Source: Bacteroidota bacterium (lineage in GTDB: Bacteria; Bacteroidota; Bacteroidia; Bacteroidales; PXBB01). From it: DNA of 7,749 bases. Position 1 is the stretch's first letter; each line of letters starts with the position of its first letter. Positions 1 to 6,638 of this stretch are shown piece after piece. Below the pieces are notes generated by a model, which had not been told where the DNA came from, ran no database searches, and saw only the letters and a list, made by a program, of their open reading frames with translations. Both the position numbers and the translations under genes were made by a program. The stretch lies in contig JAKIYU010000120.1 of assembly GCA_022708385.1 (NCBI GenBank), forward strand, positions 1 to 7,749, in the 5' to 3' direction.

Positions 1-511
1 AGTCTCCTTCCGATGTATCGCCGTCGCCGACAACGGCAAAAACCACATCGCGTGCGCCCTGAAGTTTAACGGCATAACCTATACCTGCTGCATGGGTAAG
101 CTGCGATGCAATAGGAACGGATATAGGCAGAAGTTTTGGCACATTAAGAAAAGCGGTACCCTCTTCGTAACCCATAAAGTACATAAAAAGCTCCTTTAAG
201 GTTGCCCCTTTGGCCAGCCAGGCCCCCATTTCCCTGAATGCCGGTACCAGCCAATCCTCTTTTTCCATTACCTTGCCGAGCGCCACCGAAATGGCCTCCT
301 GCCCTAAGTTTAACGGATAGGTAAACATGCGCCCTTGCCGTTGATATGAAACAGCCATTATGTCAGCTGTCCTGACAAAAAGCATGTCCTTGTATGATTG
401 TATTATTTGTTCTTTCTTAATCTCCGGAAATCGCTCTCTATTTATCACTTTCCCTTCATTATCAATGATTCGTAATATTTCATCTGTTATGGGATTATAT
501 TTTTCAAACAT
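1..511 (-). CDS. pdhA: Pyruvate dehydrogenase E1 component, alpha subunit (partial, C-terminus outside window)
   Basis: This is the thiamine-diphosphate-binding alpha subunit of the E1 part of the pyruvate dehydrogenase complex, which decarboxylates pyruvate and hands the acetyl group to E2 lipoate in the cytoplasm. It is not a tracked ORF because it runs off the left edge; I translated it by hand. The 170 visible residues begin MFEKYNPITDEILRIID and contain the RQGRM segment (59-62), the EDWLVPAFREMG segment (85-96), LPISVPIASQ (128-137), and the start of the ThDP motif, GDGDTSEGD (162-170). This matches the Bacillus-type PdhA rather than the fused E. coli AceE. The usual motif is GDGATSEGD, so Asp166 in place of Ala is slightly odd. 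The start at 511 is fixed by a full AGGAGG at 521-516 on the minus strand, only 4 bases from the ATG. A branched-chain 2-oxoacid or acetoin dehydrogenase E1 alpha is the alternative; the N-terminal segment favours PDH. The beta subunit and E2 would be expected beyond position 1. Confidence 0.9.
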   Translation of the reverse strand, partial: MFEKYNPITDEILRIIDNEGKVINRERFPEIKKEQIIQSYKDMLFVRTADIMAVSYQRQGRMFTYPLNLGQEAISVALGKVMEKEDWLVPAFREMGAWLAKGATLKELFMYFMGYEEGTAFLNVPKLLPISVPIASQLTHAAGIGYAVKLQGARDVVFAVVGDGDTSEGD

Positions 512-515
512 TTTT

Positions 516-521
516 CCTCCT
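516..521 (-). promoter_or_regulatory. Full-consensus Shine-Dalgarno site of pdhA
   Basis: The minus strand reads AGGAGG followed by four A residues and the ATG at 511. No other gene in the window has a recognisable SD; their leaders are A/T-rich. Bacteroidota rarely use SD sites, so this one stands out and supports the chosen start. The spacing is a little shorter than the usual 5-9 bases. Confidence 0.8.
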
Positions 522-648
522 GTATTTTTGTTGTTTTAATTTAGATTAAATAAAAATAACAATAATCATACCATGAAAAATTTGTCATGTGTGGTACTCA
601 GGGAAATAATTTGCTTAAAAAAAATGAACAAGGTATGCGTAATAGCTC

Positions 649-656
649 TAATTTTG
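649..656 (+). promoter_or_regulatory. Candidate Bacteroidota -7 promoter box (TAATTTTG)
   Basis: TAATTTTG matches the Bacteroides -7 consensus TAnnTTTG exactly and lies 45 bases before the ATG of the nucleoside phosphorylase, which would give a leader of roughly 35-40 bases. No TTTG lies at the expected -33 distance: the nearest upstream TTTG, at 610-613, is too far away. The call therefore rests on one box in an AT-rich stretch. The 190-bp spacer 512-701 must also hold the pdhA promoter, but I found no exact -7 match on the minus strand. Confidence 0.4.
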
Positions 657-701
657 CAAATAAAATTGTAGGTTTGTATTAATATTTAAAAATCATAAGC
701 T

Positions 702-1574
702 ATGAAAAAAATTGGTGCATCAGAACTTATCTTAAATACTGATGGTAGTGTGTATCACATTAAACTAAAGCCTGAAAATATTGGAAGAGATATTATTGTT
801 GTAGGTGATCCAGGGCGTGTTGAGCGTATATCGCGTCATTTCGAAAAAATTGAATGCAAAATTCAGAACAGAGAATTCATAACTCATACAGGTATATATA
901 AAGGCAAAAGAATAACAGCTTTAGCCACCGGTATAGGAACAGATAACATTGATATCGTGATTAATGAACTGGATGCCTTGGTAAATATTGACCTTGAGAA
1001 GAGAGTGCCCACAGAAAAACACACAACCCTCAATATAGTCAGACTCGGAACATCCGGCGCATTGCAACCCGAAATACCTGTTGATAGTGCTGTGATGTCG
1101 TCGCATGGCATGGGTTTCGATGGTTTGCTGAACTATTATAAGGTAAAGAAGGGTGTTTTTGAAGATGCTATTTCGCAGGCTTTTATGGCGCATGCCGGAT
1201 GGCTGCCGCAGTTACCTTATCCCTATGTAGTGAAAGGCTCAGATATACTTAAAAAGAAACTGGGCAAGGATTTTCATATTGGTATTACGGCTACTGCACC
1301 CGGCTTTTATGGTCCGCAGGGTAGGGTGCTGAGGTTGCCTACGGCGATTAAAGACCTTAACGAAAAACTTGAAACGTTTTCATATCAAGGACATAGGGTT
1401 ACTAATTTCGAGATGGAAACATCTGCGTTATACGGTTTATCGACACTGCTCGGACATAATGCCATTACTGTTTGCGCTATCATTGCAAATCGCATCAGAA
1501 AAGAATTCAGCAAGGATTATAAGAAATTTGTGGATTTGCTGATTGAGATAATACTGGATAGACTTGTTAAATAA
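702..1574 (+). CDS. udp: Uridine phosphorylase-like nucleoside phosphorylase
   Basis: A cytoplasmic PNP/UDP-family phosphorylase that splits a nucleoside with phosphate into a free base and ribose-1-phosphate, feeding pyrimidine salvage. Visible motifs align with E. coli Udp. GDPGRV (35-40) gives the phosphate-binding Gly35 and Arg39. GIGTDNIDI (77-85) and RLGTSGALQPE (114-124) give Arg114 and Thr117. FYGPQGR (202-208) holds Gln206 and Arg208, equivalent to the uracil-reading Gln166/Arg168 of E. coli Udp. FEMETSALYGL (236-246) contains the ribose-contacting Glu237-Met238-Glu239, followed by ANR (262-264). The Gln/Arg pair argues for uracil over purine substrates. At 290 residues it is longer than E. 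coli Udp (253), mainly through an N-terminal extension and inserts around 100-110 and 145-175. The leader has no SD. It is divergent from pdhA and precedes the SirB1-like gene by 150 bp on the same strand. The family is secure; uridine specificity is inferred from motifs. Confidence 0.85.
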   Translation: MKKIGASELILNTDGSVYHIKLKPENIGRDIIVVGDPGRVERISRHFEKIECKIQNREFITHTGIYKGKRITALATGIGTDNIDIVINELDALVNIDLEKRVPTEKHTTLNIVRLGTSGALQPEIPVDSAVMSSHGMGFDGLLNYYKVKKGVFEDAISQAFMAHAGWLPQLPYPYVVKGSDILKKKLGKDFHIGITATAPGFYGPQGRVLRLPTAIKDLNEKLETFSYQGHRVTNFEMETSALYGLSTLLGHNAITVCAIIANRIRKEFSKDYKKFVDLLIEIILDRLVK

Positions 1575-1585
1575 GATAAAAGTAG

Positions 1586-1618
1586 AAAGTGGCCCCGATA
1601 GCTATCGGAAGCGACTTT
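1586..1618. repeat. Imperfect hairpin built on the palindrome CCGATAGCTATCGG
   Basis: The core CCGATAGCTATCGG (1595-1608) is a perfect 14-bp palindrome. Flanking arms AAAGTGGC (1586-1593) and GCGACTTT (1611-1618) pair with one mismatch, giving a longer stem around a small internal loop. It starts 12 bases after the phosphorylase stop codon. No T-tract follows directly (GCGTGATAAAAAAAC), so it is not a textbook terminator. It could be an mRNA 3' stabilising hairpin or one copy of a dispersed intergenic palindrome; one copy cannot decide. Confidence 0.6.
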
Positions 1619-1663
1619 GCGTGATAAAAAAACAGTGTATTTCTATGGTGAGAAAGTATTATT

Positions 1664-1712
1664 GTTAACTGTTAACTGTTAACCGTTAACTTGTTTAAAA
1701 AAATAGTTAACT
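1664..1712. repeat. GTTAACY heptamer tandem repeat with a fifth detached copy
   Basis: Four head-to-tail heptamers run from 1664 to 1691 (GTTAACT, GTTAACT, GTTAACC, GTTAACT). After a 14-base A/T-rich spacer a fifth GTTAACT follows at 1706-1712, ending 12 bases before the ATG of the SirB1-like gene. GTTAAC is itself a palindrome. The array sits in the leader or promoter zone of that gene and could be a simple-sequence repeat or a set of binding sites. No recognisable promoter or SD is otherwise visible between 1619 and 1724. Confidence 0.85.
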
Positions 1713-1724
1713 TGAAATTTTGAA

Positions 1725-2615
1725 ATGACATTGCCAAATACAGATAAGGTCGAACGCATCAGGCTTATGGTCAGCTTTCTTGATGAGGATAATGAAGATA
1801 TTTTAACCAATATTGAAAACGAATTATTATCTCTCGACCCTGAAGGAAATAATTTACTGATTAACGAAATCGTTGAATCGAACAATTACAAAGTAAAAGA
1901 AAGGCTTCTTTATATAAGCCGGCAAAATCTGCTGCGTTTTTTTGAGCATACGCTTTATGAATGGATAGAAAGTAAGGATAAAAGAATATTTGAGTTTTTA
2001 TTTATTATTGCTCAGCTTGAGTACCCTGCATTGGACAAGGAGGCGCTGCTAAAATTCTACGACAAAATTCTTAAGAAAATCTGGCTCAAGATTGAAAGTG
2101 AATCATCAGCTCTCGAAGCGACTCAGGCGGTGGTCACCTTCCTGAAAATTAATTTCCAATGGAAGATTTTCGATGGACAGCAAATAAAACATTTACATAT
2201 CAATAAGGTTTTTTCAACTTATGAGCTTTGTTCACCTATGCTCGATTATCTGTTTCTTGCTATTGCACAGGATTTGGGCATTCCAATAACGGCCTTGAAA
2301 TATGAAAAGAAGGCCAAAACGGCTTTTTACAGGCACCTGATTTTTGCATTTGAAAATAAAGAGCCCTATACTATAAGTTTTATTCAACAACCGCATTTGT
2401 TTTATCTTTTGCCACAAAGTTTGATGCCATTGCCTGAAAAAGAAATAAGGGAAAAATTCAACATTGATGGCGATGAGTTGAACCTGACTGCTATGCATGC
2501 GGCTGAAATAGCTGCGATTTTTATTAATAAGCTGGCTTATTTGTATAAGCAAGAGAAGCAAATGTTTTATGCCGAAAAGCTGGAAGGAATTGTTGAAAGA
2601 ATAAAAGAAACCTGA
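1725..2615 (+). CDS. SirB1/transglutaminase-like protein, divergent
   Basis: I place this 296-residue protein in the SirB1 (Transglut_core2-like) group with moderate confidence. Residues 12-66 look like the helical repeat that opens these proteins (LDEDNEDILTNIENELLSL, then VKERLLYI). Residues 92-112 contain the recognisable IIAQLEYPALD segment of the SirB1 N-terminal domain. Residues 158-191 (INKVFSTYELCSPMLDYLFL and following AIAQDLGIP) correspond to the core helix that in transglutaminase-fold proteins carries the nucleophile. Cys169 and His204 (YRHLIFAF) are in plausible Cys/His positions, but a third acid residue is not evident. Residues 254-294 form two helices resembling a TPR hairpin. 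There is no signal peptide or membrane segment, so it is probably cytoplasmic. Its substrate is unknown. The start lacks an SD; the next Met is residue 15. It may share a transcript with the phosphorylase upstream and converges on trkH. Confidence 0.55.
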   Translation: MTLPNTDKVERIRLMVSFLDEDNEDILTNIENELLSLDPEGNNLLINEIVESNNYKVKERLLYISRQNLLRFFEHTLYEWIESKDKRIFEFLFIIAQLEYPALDKEALLKFYDKILKKIWLKIESESSALEATQAVVTFLKINFQWKIFDGQQIKHLHINKVFSTYELCSPMLDYLFLAIAQDLGIPITALKYEKKAKTAFYRHLIFAFENKEPYTISFIQQPHLFYLLPQSLMPLPEKEIREKFNIDGDELNLTAMHAAEIAAIFINKLAYLYKQEKQMFYAEKLEGIVERIKET

Positions 2616-2782
2616 AAGTTTCGTTGTTGCCAAACCTGTATTCTATACCCAATTCAGTAATAATAAGGGTTGGTTTTGAGAGGTTGTCTTCAATTTTTTT
2701 TGCAGCCGAGCCCCATTAACAGTTTGGTATATTCAAAGCAGAAATTTTAGTGTGTCAATCTCAAATAGAACAATAAACTCTT

Positions 2783-4225
2783 TTATTTTCTCCAGAAGCT
2801 ACGTGTAAAAAGCAAAATAACAGTATATATTTCAAGGCGTCCTATTATCATTAAAAAAGACAAAATAATCTTTGCCATATCGGGTAGATGGTAAAAATTG
2901 TTGGCAGGTCCAACTGTGCCAATTCCAGGTCCAATTCCTGCCATACATGTTGCGACTGCACTTGCTGATGTTTTACCGTCGATGTTAAGCAGGACTAAAG
3001 AAACAGTACCTACTATAAAAACAATAAAATAAACAAAAATAAATGTCAAAATAGAGTTATTGGTTTCACTGCTTATTTTTGTATTATTTAGTTTAATACA
3101 ACTCATTTCATTGGGATAAATAATTTTGCGGATGACACGTTTTATATTTTTAAACAACACCACATGCCTTGCCATCTTTATGCCTCCTGCAGTAGAACCG
3201 GTACACCCTCCGAAAAACATGGCTATAAAAATAAAATGCCATGCATAAATAGGCCATTCAAGATAGTCTGTTGTAGCAAATCCTGTACATGTAATTATTG
3301 AAGAAATCTGAAAGAAAGATTCCCTAAATGATAACTCGAGGGGTTTATCAGTGTTGAAGTATAAAGCTCCGGTTAAAAATATAGCAGAGGCTATCAGTAT
3401 AAACAGATAAAAACGTAACTCCTCGTTCTGTTTTACTTTCTGAAATTCCCTTTTAAGAAGATAATAATGCATAACAAAGTTTGTCCCAGCCAGTATCATA
3501 AATGCCGTTATGACATATTGGATATAAGGCGAATAGCCCGCTATGCTCGTATTCTTAGGCGAAAATCCACCTGTAGCTATGGTGCCAAAGGCATGACATA
3601 TACTTTCGAACAAATTCATATTGCCAAGCATCAACAGAATAATTTCTGCAACAGTAAGCGATACATAAATTAACAAAAGCCTGATTCCTACAGATTTAAT
3701 GCGGGGTTTTATTTTCGTTTGTACCGACGATTCCATCGAAAACAACTGGTAACCTCCCATTTGTATTGAGGGCATAATTATTATCACAAGGACCATAATT
3801 CCTATACCTCCTATCCAATGTGTAAGACTCCGCCAGAACAAAAGAGAATAGGGCAGGACTTCGATATCCCTTAAGATAGAAGCTCCCGTTGTTGTAAAAC
3901 CGGAAACTGTTTCGAAAAATGCATCAGGAAAATAAGTTATGCCGCCTGTAAATATATAGGGTAAAGTACCAGTAAGACATAAAATTAACCAAGAAAGCGT
4001 TACTGTTAAATAGGCTCCCTGACGCCGCATAACGTATTCATTGTCCGTTTTTAATGTTACAAGATGCAGAAAAATGGCGGGCAATAAGGTTATTGTGGTA
4101 GCATAGATATAGGGAAGAGTGCTTTCTTTATATATTATAGCTACACAGGCACAAACTATAAAGGCGAAGGCATTTATATACAAAATCCGGCTTAAAACTC
4201 GTAAAATAAACTTAAGGCGTATCAT
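2783..4225 (-). CDS. trkH: TrkH-type potassium uptake transmembrane subunit
   Basis: An inner-membrane K+ translocating subunit of the TrkH/TrkG/KtrB superfamily. The four pore-loop repeats are visible: TTTGAS (111-116), ATGGFS (217-222), CTGFATTD (313-320) and GIGPGIGTVGP (430-440). The intramembrane gating-loop signature GGCTGSTAGGIK (339-350) is intact, as is the conserved FWRSLTHWIGGIGIMVL region around 130-146. Length (480) and the extra N-terminal hydrophobic hairpin (about 11-58) match TrkH (E. coli about 483) rather than the shorter KtrB. Hydrophobic segments cover most of the chain and the C-terminus ends in the usual short basic tail FWRK. TrkH normally needs the cytosolic NAD/ATP-binding TrkA ring, but no trkA is adjacent: the downstream neighbour is convergent and the upstream one divergent. 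The start at 4225 has no SD. The alternative, KtrB, is less likely on length. Confidence 0.95.
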   Translation of the reverse strand: MIRLKFILRVLSRILYINAFAFIVCACVAIIYKESTLPYIYATTITLLPAIFLHLVTLKTDNEYVMRRQGAYLTVTLSWLILCLTGTLPYIFTGGITYFPDAFFETVSGFTTTGASILRDIEVLPYSLLFWRSLTHWIGGIGIMVLVIIIMPSIQMGGYQLFSMESSVQTKIKPRIKSVGIRLLLIYVSLTVAEIILLMLGNMNLFESICHAFGTIATGGFSPKNTSIAGYSPYIQYVITAFMILAGTNFVMHYYLLKREFQKVKQNEELRFYLFILIASAIFLTGALYFNTDKPLELSFRESFFQISSIITCTGFATTDYLEWPIYAWHFIFIAMFFGGCTGSTAGGIKMARHVVLFKNIKRVIRKIIYPNEMSCIKLNNTKISSETNNSILTFIFVYFIVFIVGTVSLVLLNIDGKTSASAVATCMAGIGPGIGTVGPANNFYHLPDMAKIILSFLMIIGRLEIYTVILLFTRSFWRK

Positions 4226-4480
4226 TTATATAGCACCGTGAATGGCGGCTCATTTTTGTTTATGTGAAACTTAATAAACACACATTTTGTAAATACTTTT
4301 TTAATAAACAATCGTCATGTAAATTGAAAATATAAAAATGTAAATGCTGTATGAAATATTTGTTTTTATTAATTATGTAAAAAATGAGATAAGCATTGAT
4401 AAAATTAAAATTACATTAAAAAAACCAGTTAAATTTACATAAATAAAAATTATCTTTACTGAATAATTACAAATAAAAAA
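4226..4480. promoter_or_regulatory. Very AT-rich divergent spacer with repeated ATGTAAAT motifs
   Basis: This 255-bp gap must hold the promoters of both trkH (minus) and the C69 dipeptidase (plus). ATGTAAAT occurs at 4317-4324 and 4338-4345, exactly 21 bp apart, and inverted (ATTTACAT) at 4433-4440. Near matches are TTGTAAAT at 4287-4294 and ATGTAAAA at 4375-4382. The only promoter-like box for the dipeptidase is TATCTTTA at 4451-4458, one base off the Bacteroides -7 consensus, without a clear -33 partner. No exact -7 box was found for trkH. No coding sequence or strong hairpin is visible. Confidence 0.4.
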
Positions 4481-6214
4481 ATGAATAATATATTTAAGTG
4501 CTTGATATTGAATTTTTTAATATGTCTGTTGCAAAATGTGCAAGCGTGCACAAATTATTTGGTTACCAAAGGAGCATCATCTGATTCTTGCACTATGATT
4601 TCTTATGCAGCTGATTCGCATATCCGCTATGGTGAGTTGTATTTCAAACCGGCACATGTGTGGCCTAATAATATGCTTATTACACTTTACGACAGGGGGA
4701 CAAATAAACCATTGGGAGAAGTGTTGCAGGCCCGTCAAACCTATCAGGTGGTGGGATTTATGAATGAATTTCAGGTAAGCATCGGAGAAACAACTTTCGG
4801 GGGAAGAAAGGAACTTACCGATACCACAGGTATAGTAGATTACGGCAGCCTGATGTTTCTTGCTTTGCAGCGAAGCAAATCGGCCAGAGAGGCCATTAAA
4901 GTTATGGCCGAACTGGTAAATGAATATGGCTATGCCAGCAGCGGAGAATCTTTTTCAATTGGCGACCCCAATGAAGTATGGATAATGGAACTGATAGGGA
5001 AAGGAACAGATCTTAATACGGAAGGCGGAAAAAATGAAAATAAAAATAAAGGCGCTGTTTGGGTGGCTATTCGCATTCCTGATGGCTATGTGTCGGCACA
5101 TGCCAACCATGCCCGCATCTGTCAGTTTCCGCTCGATGACGGCATGAAATCTATCAGCAGCCAGCGCCTCGACAGTATTTTTAATCCTGCTGTGGAGGTT
5201 GTCTATGCTTATGATGTGATTTCGTTTGCCCGCAATAAAGGGTACTTTACAGGTGATGATAAAGATTTCAGTTTTAGTGAAGCCTATGCCCCTATGGATT
5301 TTGAAGCAGCGCGGTTTTGTGAGCTTCGTGTATGGGCTTTTTTTAATGCTGTCAGCGATAGTATGGATAAGTATTGGGATTGTGCTACCGGCAAAGACTT
5401 AAAAACACGCCTCCCTTTATACGTGAAACCTAACCGCAAACTTACCCCGCTTGACCTGATGGCCTGTAAAAGAAATTACCTGCAGGGAACTCCGCTGGAT
5501 ATGAGTAAGGATGCGGGAGCAGGGCCCTTCGGCCTCCCATACCGCTGGCGCCCCCTCACCTGGAAATACGACAGCAATGAATATTTTAATGAGAGAGTTA
5601 CTGTAACCCAGCAAACTGGCTTTTCATTTATTGCACAGATGCGCTCATACCTGCCCGACCCCATAGGCGGGGTGTTCTGGTTCGGAGTAGATGATGCGGG
5701 CTCCTGTGTTTATGTGCCCTTTTATTGCGGTATCAGCAGAGTGCCTTTCGCTTATGCCGAAGGTAATGGCGATATGTTAACCTATTCCGATAAAGCCGCT
5801 TTCTGGATTTTTAACAGGGTGGCCCATTTTGCCTATCTGTTTTACGATAGGGTGATACCCGATATCCGCAAACACCAGAGCCTTCTGGAAAGTAAATTTT
5901 ACAACGATTTGCCTGCCACTGATGAGAAAGCAAAAATCATGTTCGAGTACGATCAGAACGCAGGCCGAAACTATATTACGGAATACACAGGTATTATAGC
6001 AGAATACACAGCTTCTTACTGGAAAGAACTGGGCAATTATCTCCTTGTCAAATACCTCGACGGTAACGTCAAAAAAGAAAAAGACGGTAAATTAATCTAT
6101 AATGAATATGAATTTCCGCCTTCACCAGATTTTCCGGGTTACCCCGACAGCTGGAAGAAAAATATAATCGATAATACCGGCGATAAATTTCTGATGCCGG
6201 CCAAATCAGAATAG
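4481..6214 (+). CDS. Exported C69-family dipeptidase (Ntn hydrolase)
   Basis: A 577-residue peptidase of family C69 (Lactobacillus PepD-like), expected to cleave dipeptides outside the cytoplasmic membrane. Residues 1-22 form a signal peptide with hydrophobic core LILNFLICLL and end in VQA; cleavage after Ala22 would expose Cys23 of CTNYLVTKGAS as the N-terminal nucleophile typical of Ntn hydrolases. Other family blocks are SYAADSHIRYGELYF (40-54), VGFMNEFQVSIGETTFGGR (91-109), TGIVDYGSLMFLALQRSKSA (115-134), GESFSIGDPNEVWIMELIGKG (154-174) and the SAHANHARI segment near 205. The central and C-terminal regions (FWFGVDDAGSCVYVPFYCG, around 401-419) fit Bacteroidota homologues of similar length, so it seems complete. 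The start has an A-rich leader and no SD. It is divergent from trkH and alone on its strand until the 6590-6638 terminator. A lipoprotein reading of Cys23 is possible but VQAC is a poor lipobox and would block the nucleophile. Confidence 0.9.
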   Translation: MNNIFKCLILNFLICLLQNVQACTNYLVTKGASSDSCTMISYAADSHIRYGELYFKPAHVWPNNMLITLYDRGTNKPLGEVLQARQTYQVVGFMNEFQVSIGETTFGGRKELTDTTGIVDYGSLMFLALQRSKSAREAIKVMAELVNEYGYASSGESFSIGDPNEVWIMELIGKGTDLNTEGGKNENKNKGAVWVAIRIPDGYVSAHANHARICQFPLDDGMKSISSQRLDSIFNPAVEVVYAYDVISFARNKGYFTGDDKDFSFSEAYAPMDFEAARFCELRVWAFFNAVSDSMDKYWDCATGKDLKTRLPLYVKPNRKLTPLDLMACKRNYLQGTPLDMSKDAGAGPFGLPYRWRPLTWKYDSNEYFNERVTVTQQTGFSFIAQMRSYLPDPIGGVFWFGVDDAGSCVYVPFYCGISRVPFAYAEGNGDMLTYSDKAAFWIFNRVAHFAYLFYDRVIPDIRKHQSLLESKFYNDLPATDEKAKIMFEYDQNAGRNYITEYTGIIAEYTASYWKELGNYLLVKYLDGNVKKEKDGKLIYNEYEFPPSPDFPGYPDSWKKNIIDNTGDKFLMPAKSE

Positions 6215-6295
6215 CAAAACTTAAAAGACTCACTTTCATTAAAGATGAAGACCTAAAATTGCTTCTGGTAGGAGTTGTTTAAAAAGCACAAGTCT

Positions 6296-6399
6296 ATGAA
6301 ACAACCAAACAAAAAAAGAGTAATGCTGGTGTGGTTGTAGGTACAGTATTGGGCTTAACTTTAATCGTATTATTGGTTACGGTAGTAGCAGTTTTATAG
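6296..6399 (+). pseudogene. Possible small membrane peptide, frame-broken at an A7 run
   Basis: An ATG at 6296 opens a frame starting MKQPNKK that ends after 14 residues at 6338-6340. A -1 shift at the seven A residues 6311-6317 (or one extra A) would instead continue as KSNAGVVVG, then a run of Val/Leu/Ile residues, to a TAG at 6397-6399. The product would have 34 residues: a lysine-rich head followed by one membrane-spanning helix to the C-terminus. In the uninterrupted downstream frame there is no ATG, only a GTG at 6331. This may be a small gene inactivated by, or expressed through, slippage, a sequencing error in a homopolymer, or chance. No SD precedes it. The shape resembles many small single-span peptides, including some toxins, but nothing here assigns a function. 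Confidence 0.3.
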
Positions 6400-6416
6400 G
6401 TGCTATTAAAAAGTTG

Positions 6417-6444
6417 ATTTTGTTTCCCCGTAGGGAAAAAATTT
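6417..6444. repeat. Hairpin with TTTCCC/GGGAAA stem
   Basis: TTTCCC (6423-6428) and GGGAAA (6433-6438) form a perfect 6-bp stem with a CGTA loop. The arms extend to 13 bp with three mismatches (6417-6429 region against 6433-6444 region). It follows the small ORF by about 20 bases. Neither strand shows a clean U-tract directly after the stem, so a terminator role is uncertain. Confidence 0.5.
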
Positions 6445-6589
6445 CTATAATCACTATAAGCGAAGTGTAAGCGTAGCAAAATAATAAGGAAGAATTGTTT
6501 TTGCATGCGAATTTAAAGCGGCTTGTGCTGGGGTTCCTCGAAGCAAGCAATCAAATTCCATTACAAAACACAAAGCAGGATTTGATAGT

Positions 6590-6638
6590 AAAAAAACTTC
6601 ACCTAAGGCAACAGAAGCCGTAAGTGAAGTTTTTTTTT
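6590..6638. terminator. Strong bidirectional Rho-independent terminator
   Basis: AAAAAAACTTCAC (6590-6602) is perfectly complementary to GTGAAGTTTTTTT (6624-6636), with an inner GGC/GCC pairing (6607-6609 with 6617-6619) around a short loop. The plus strand ends in nine T residues (6630-6638) and the minus strand in seven. Lying between the convergent dipeptidase and thiolase genes, it can stop transcription from both sides. It is 28 bases from the thiolase stop codon but about 375 bases from that of the dipeptidase, so the dipeptidase mRNA may carry a long 3' tail that includes the small ORF. Confidence 0.85.

Noticed and set aside
610..613. TTTG as the -33 box of the phosphorylase promoter
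   Set aside because: It lies 35 bases before the -7 box, much more than the roughly 20 bases expected.
2610..2630. GAAAC/GTTTC inverted repeat at the end of the SirB1-like gene as a terminator
   Set aside because: Only a 5-bp AT-rich stem overlapping the stop codon and no following T-tract.
2616..2715. Minus-strand frame reading KPTLIITELGIEYRFGNN between the two convergent genes, possibly a gene remnant
   Set aside because: Only about 30 codons, no start codon in frame (an ATG exists only in another frame across an A8 run), and the plus strand reads equally sensibly. No family recognised.
3467..3673. 68-codon plus-strand ORF within trkH
   Set aside because: Antisense shadow of conserved TrkH pore-region sequence.
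6294..6506. 70-codon minus-strand ORF starting MQKQFFLIILL
   Set aside because: Antisense to the small hydrophobic ORF, no leader signal, low-complexity Thr/Asn-rich tail and no recognised family; best explained as chance.
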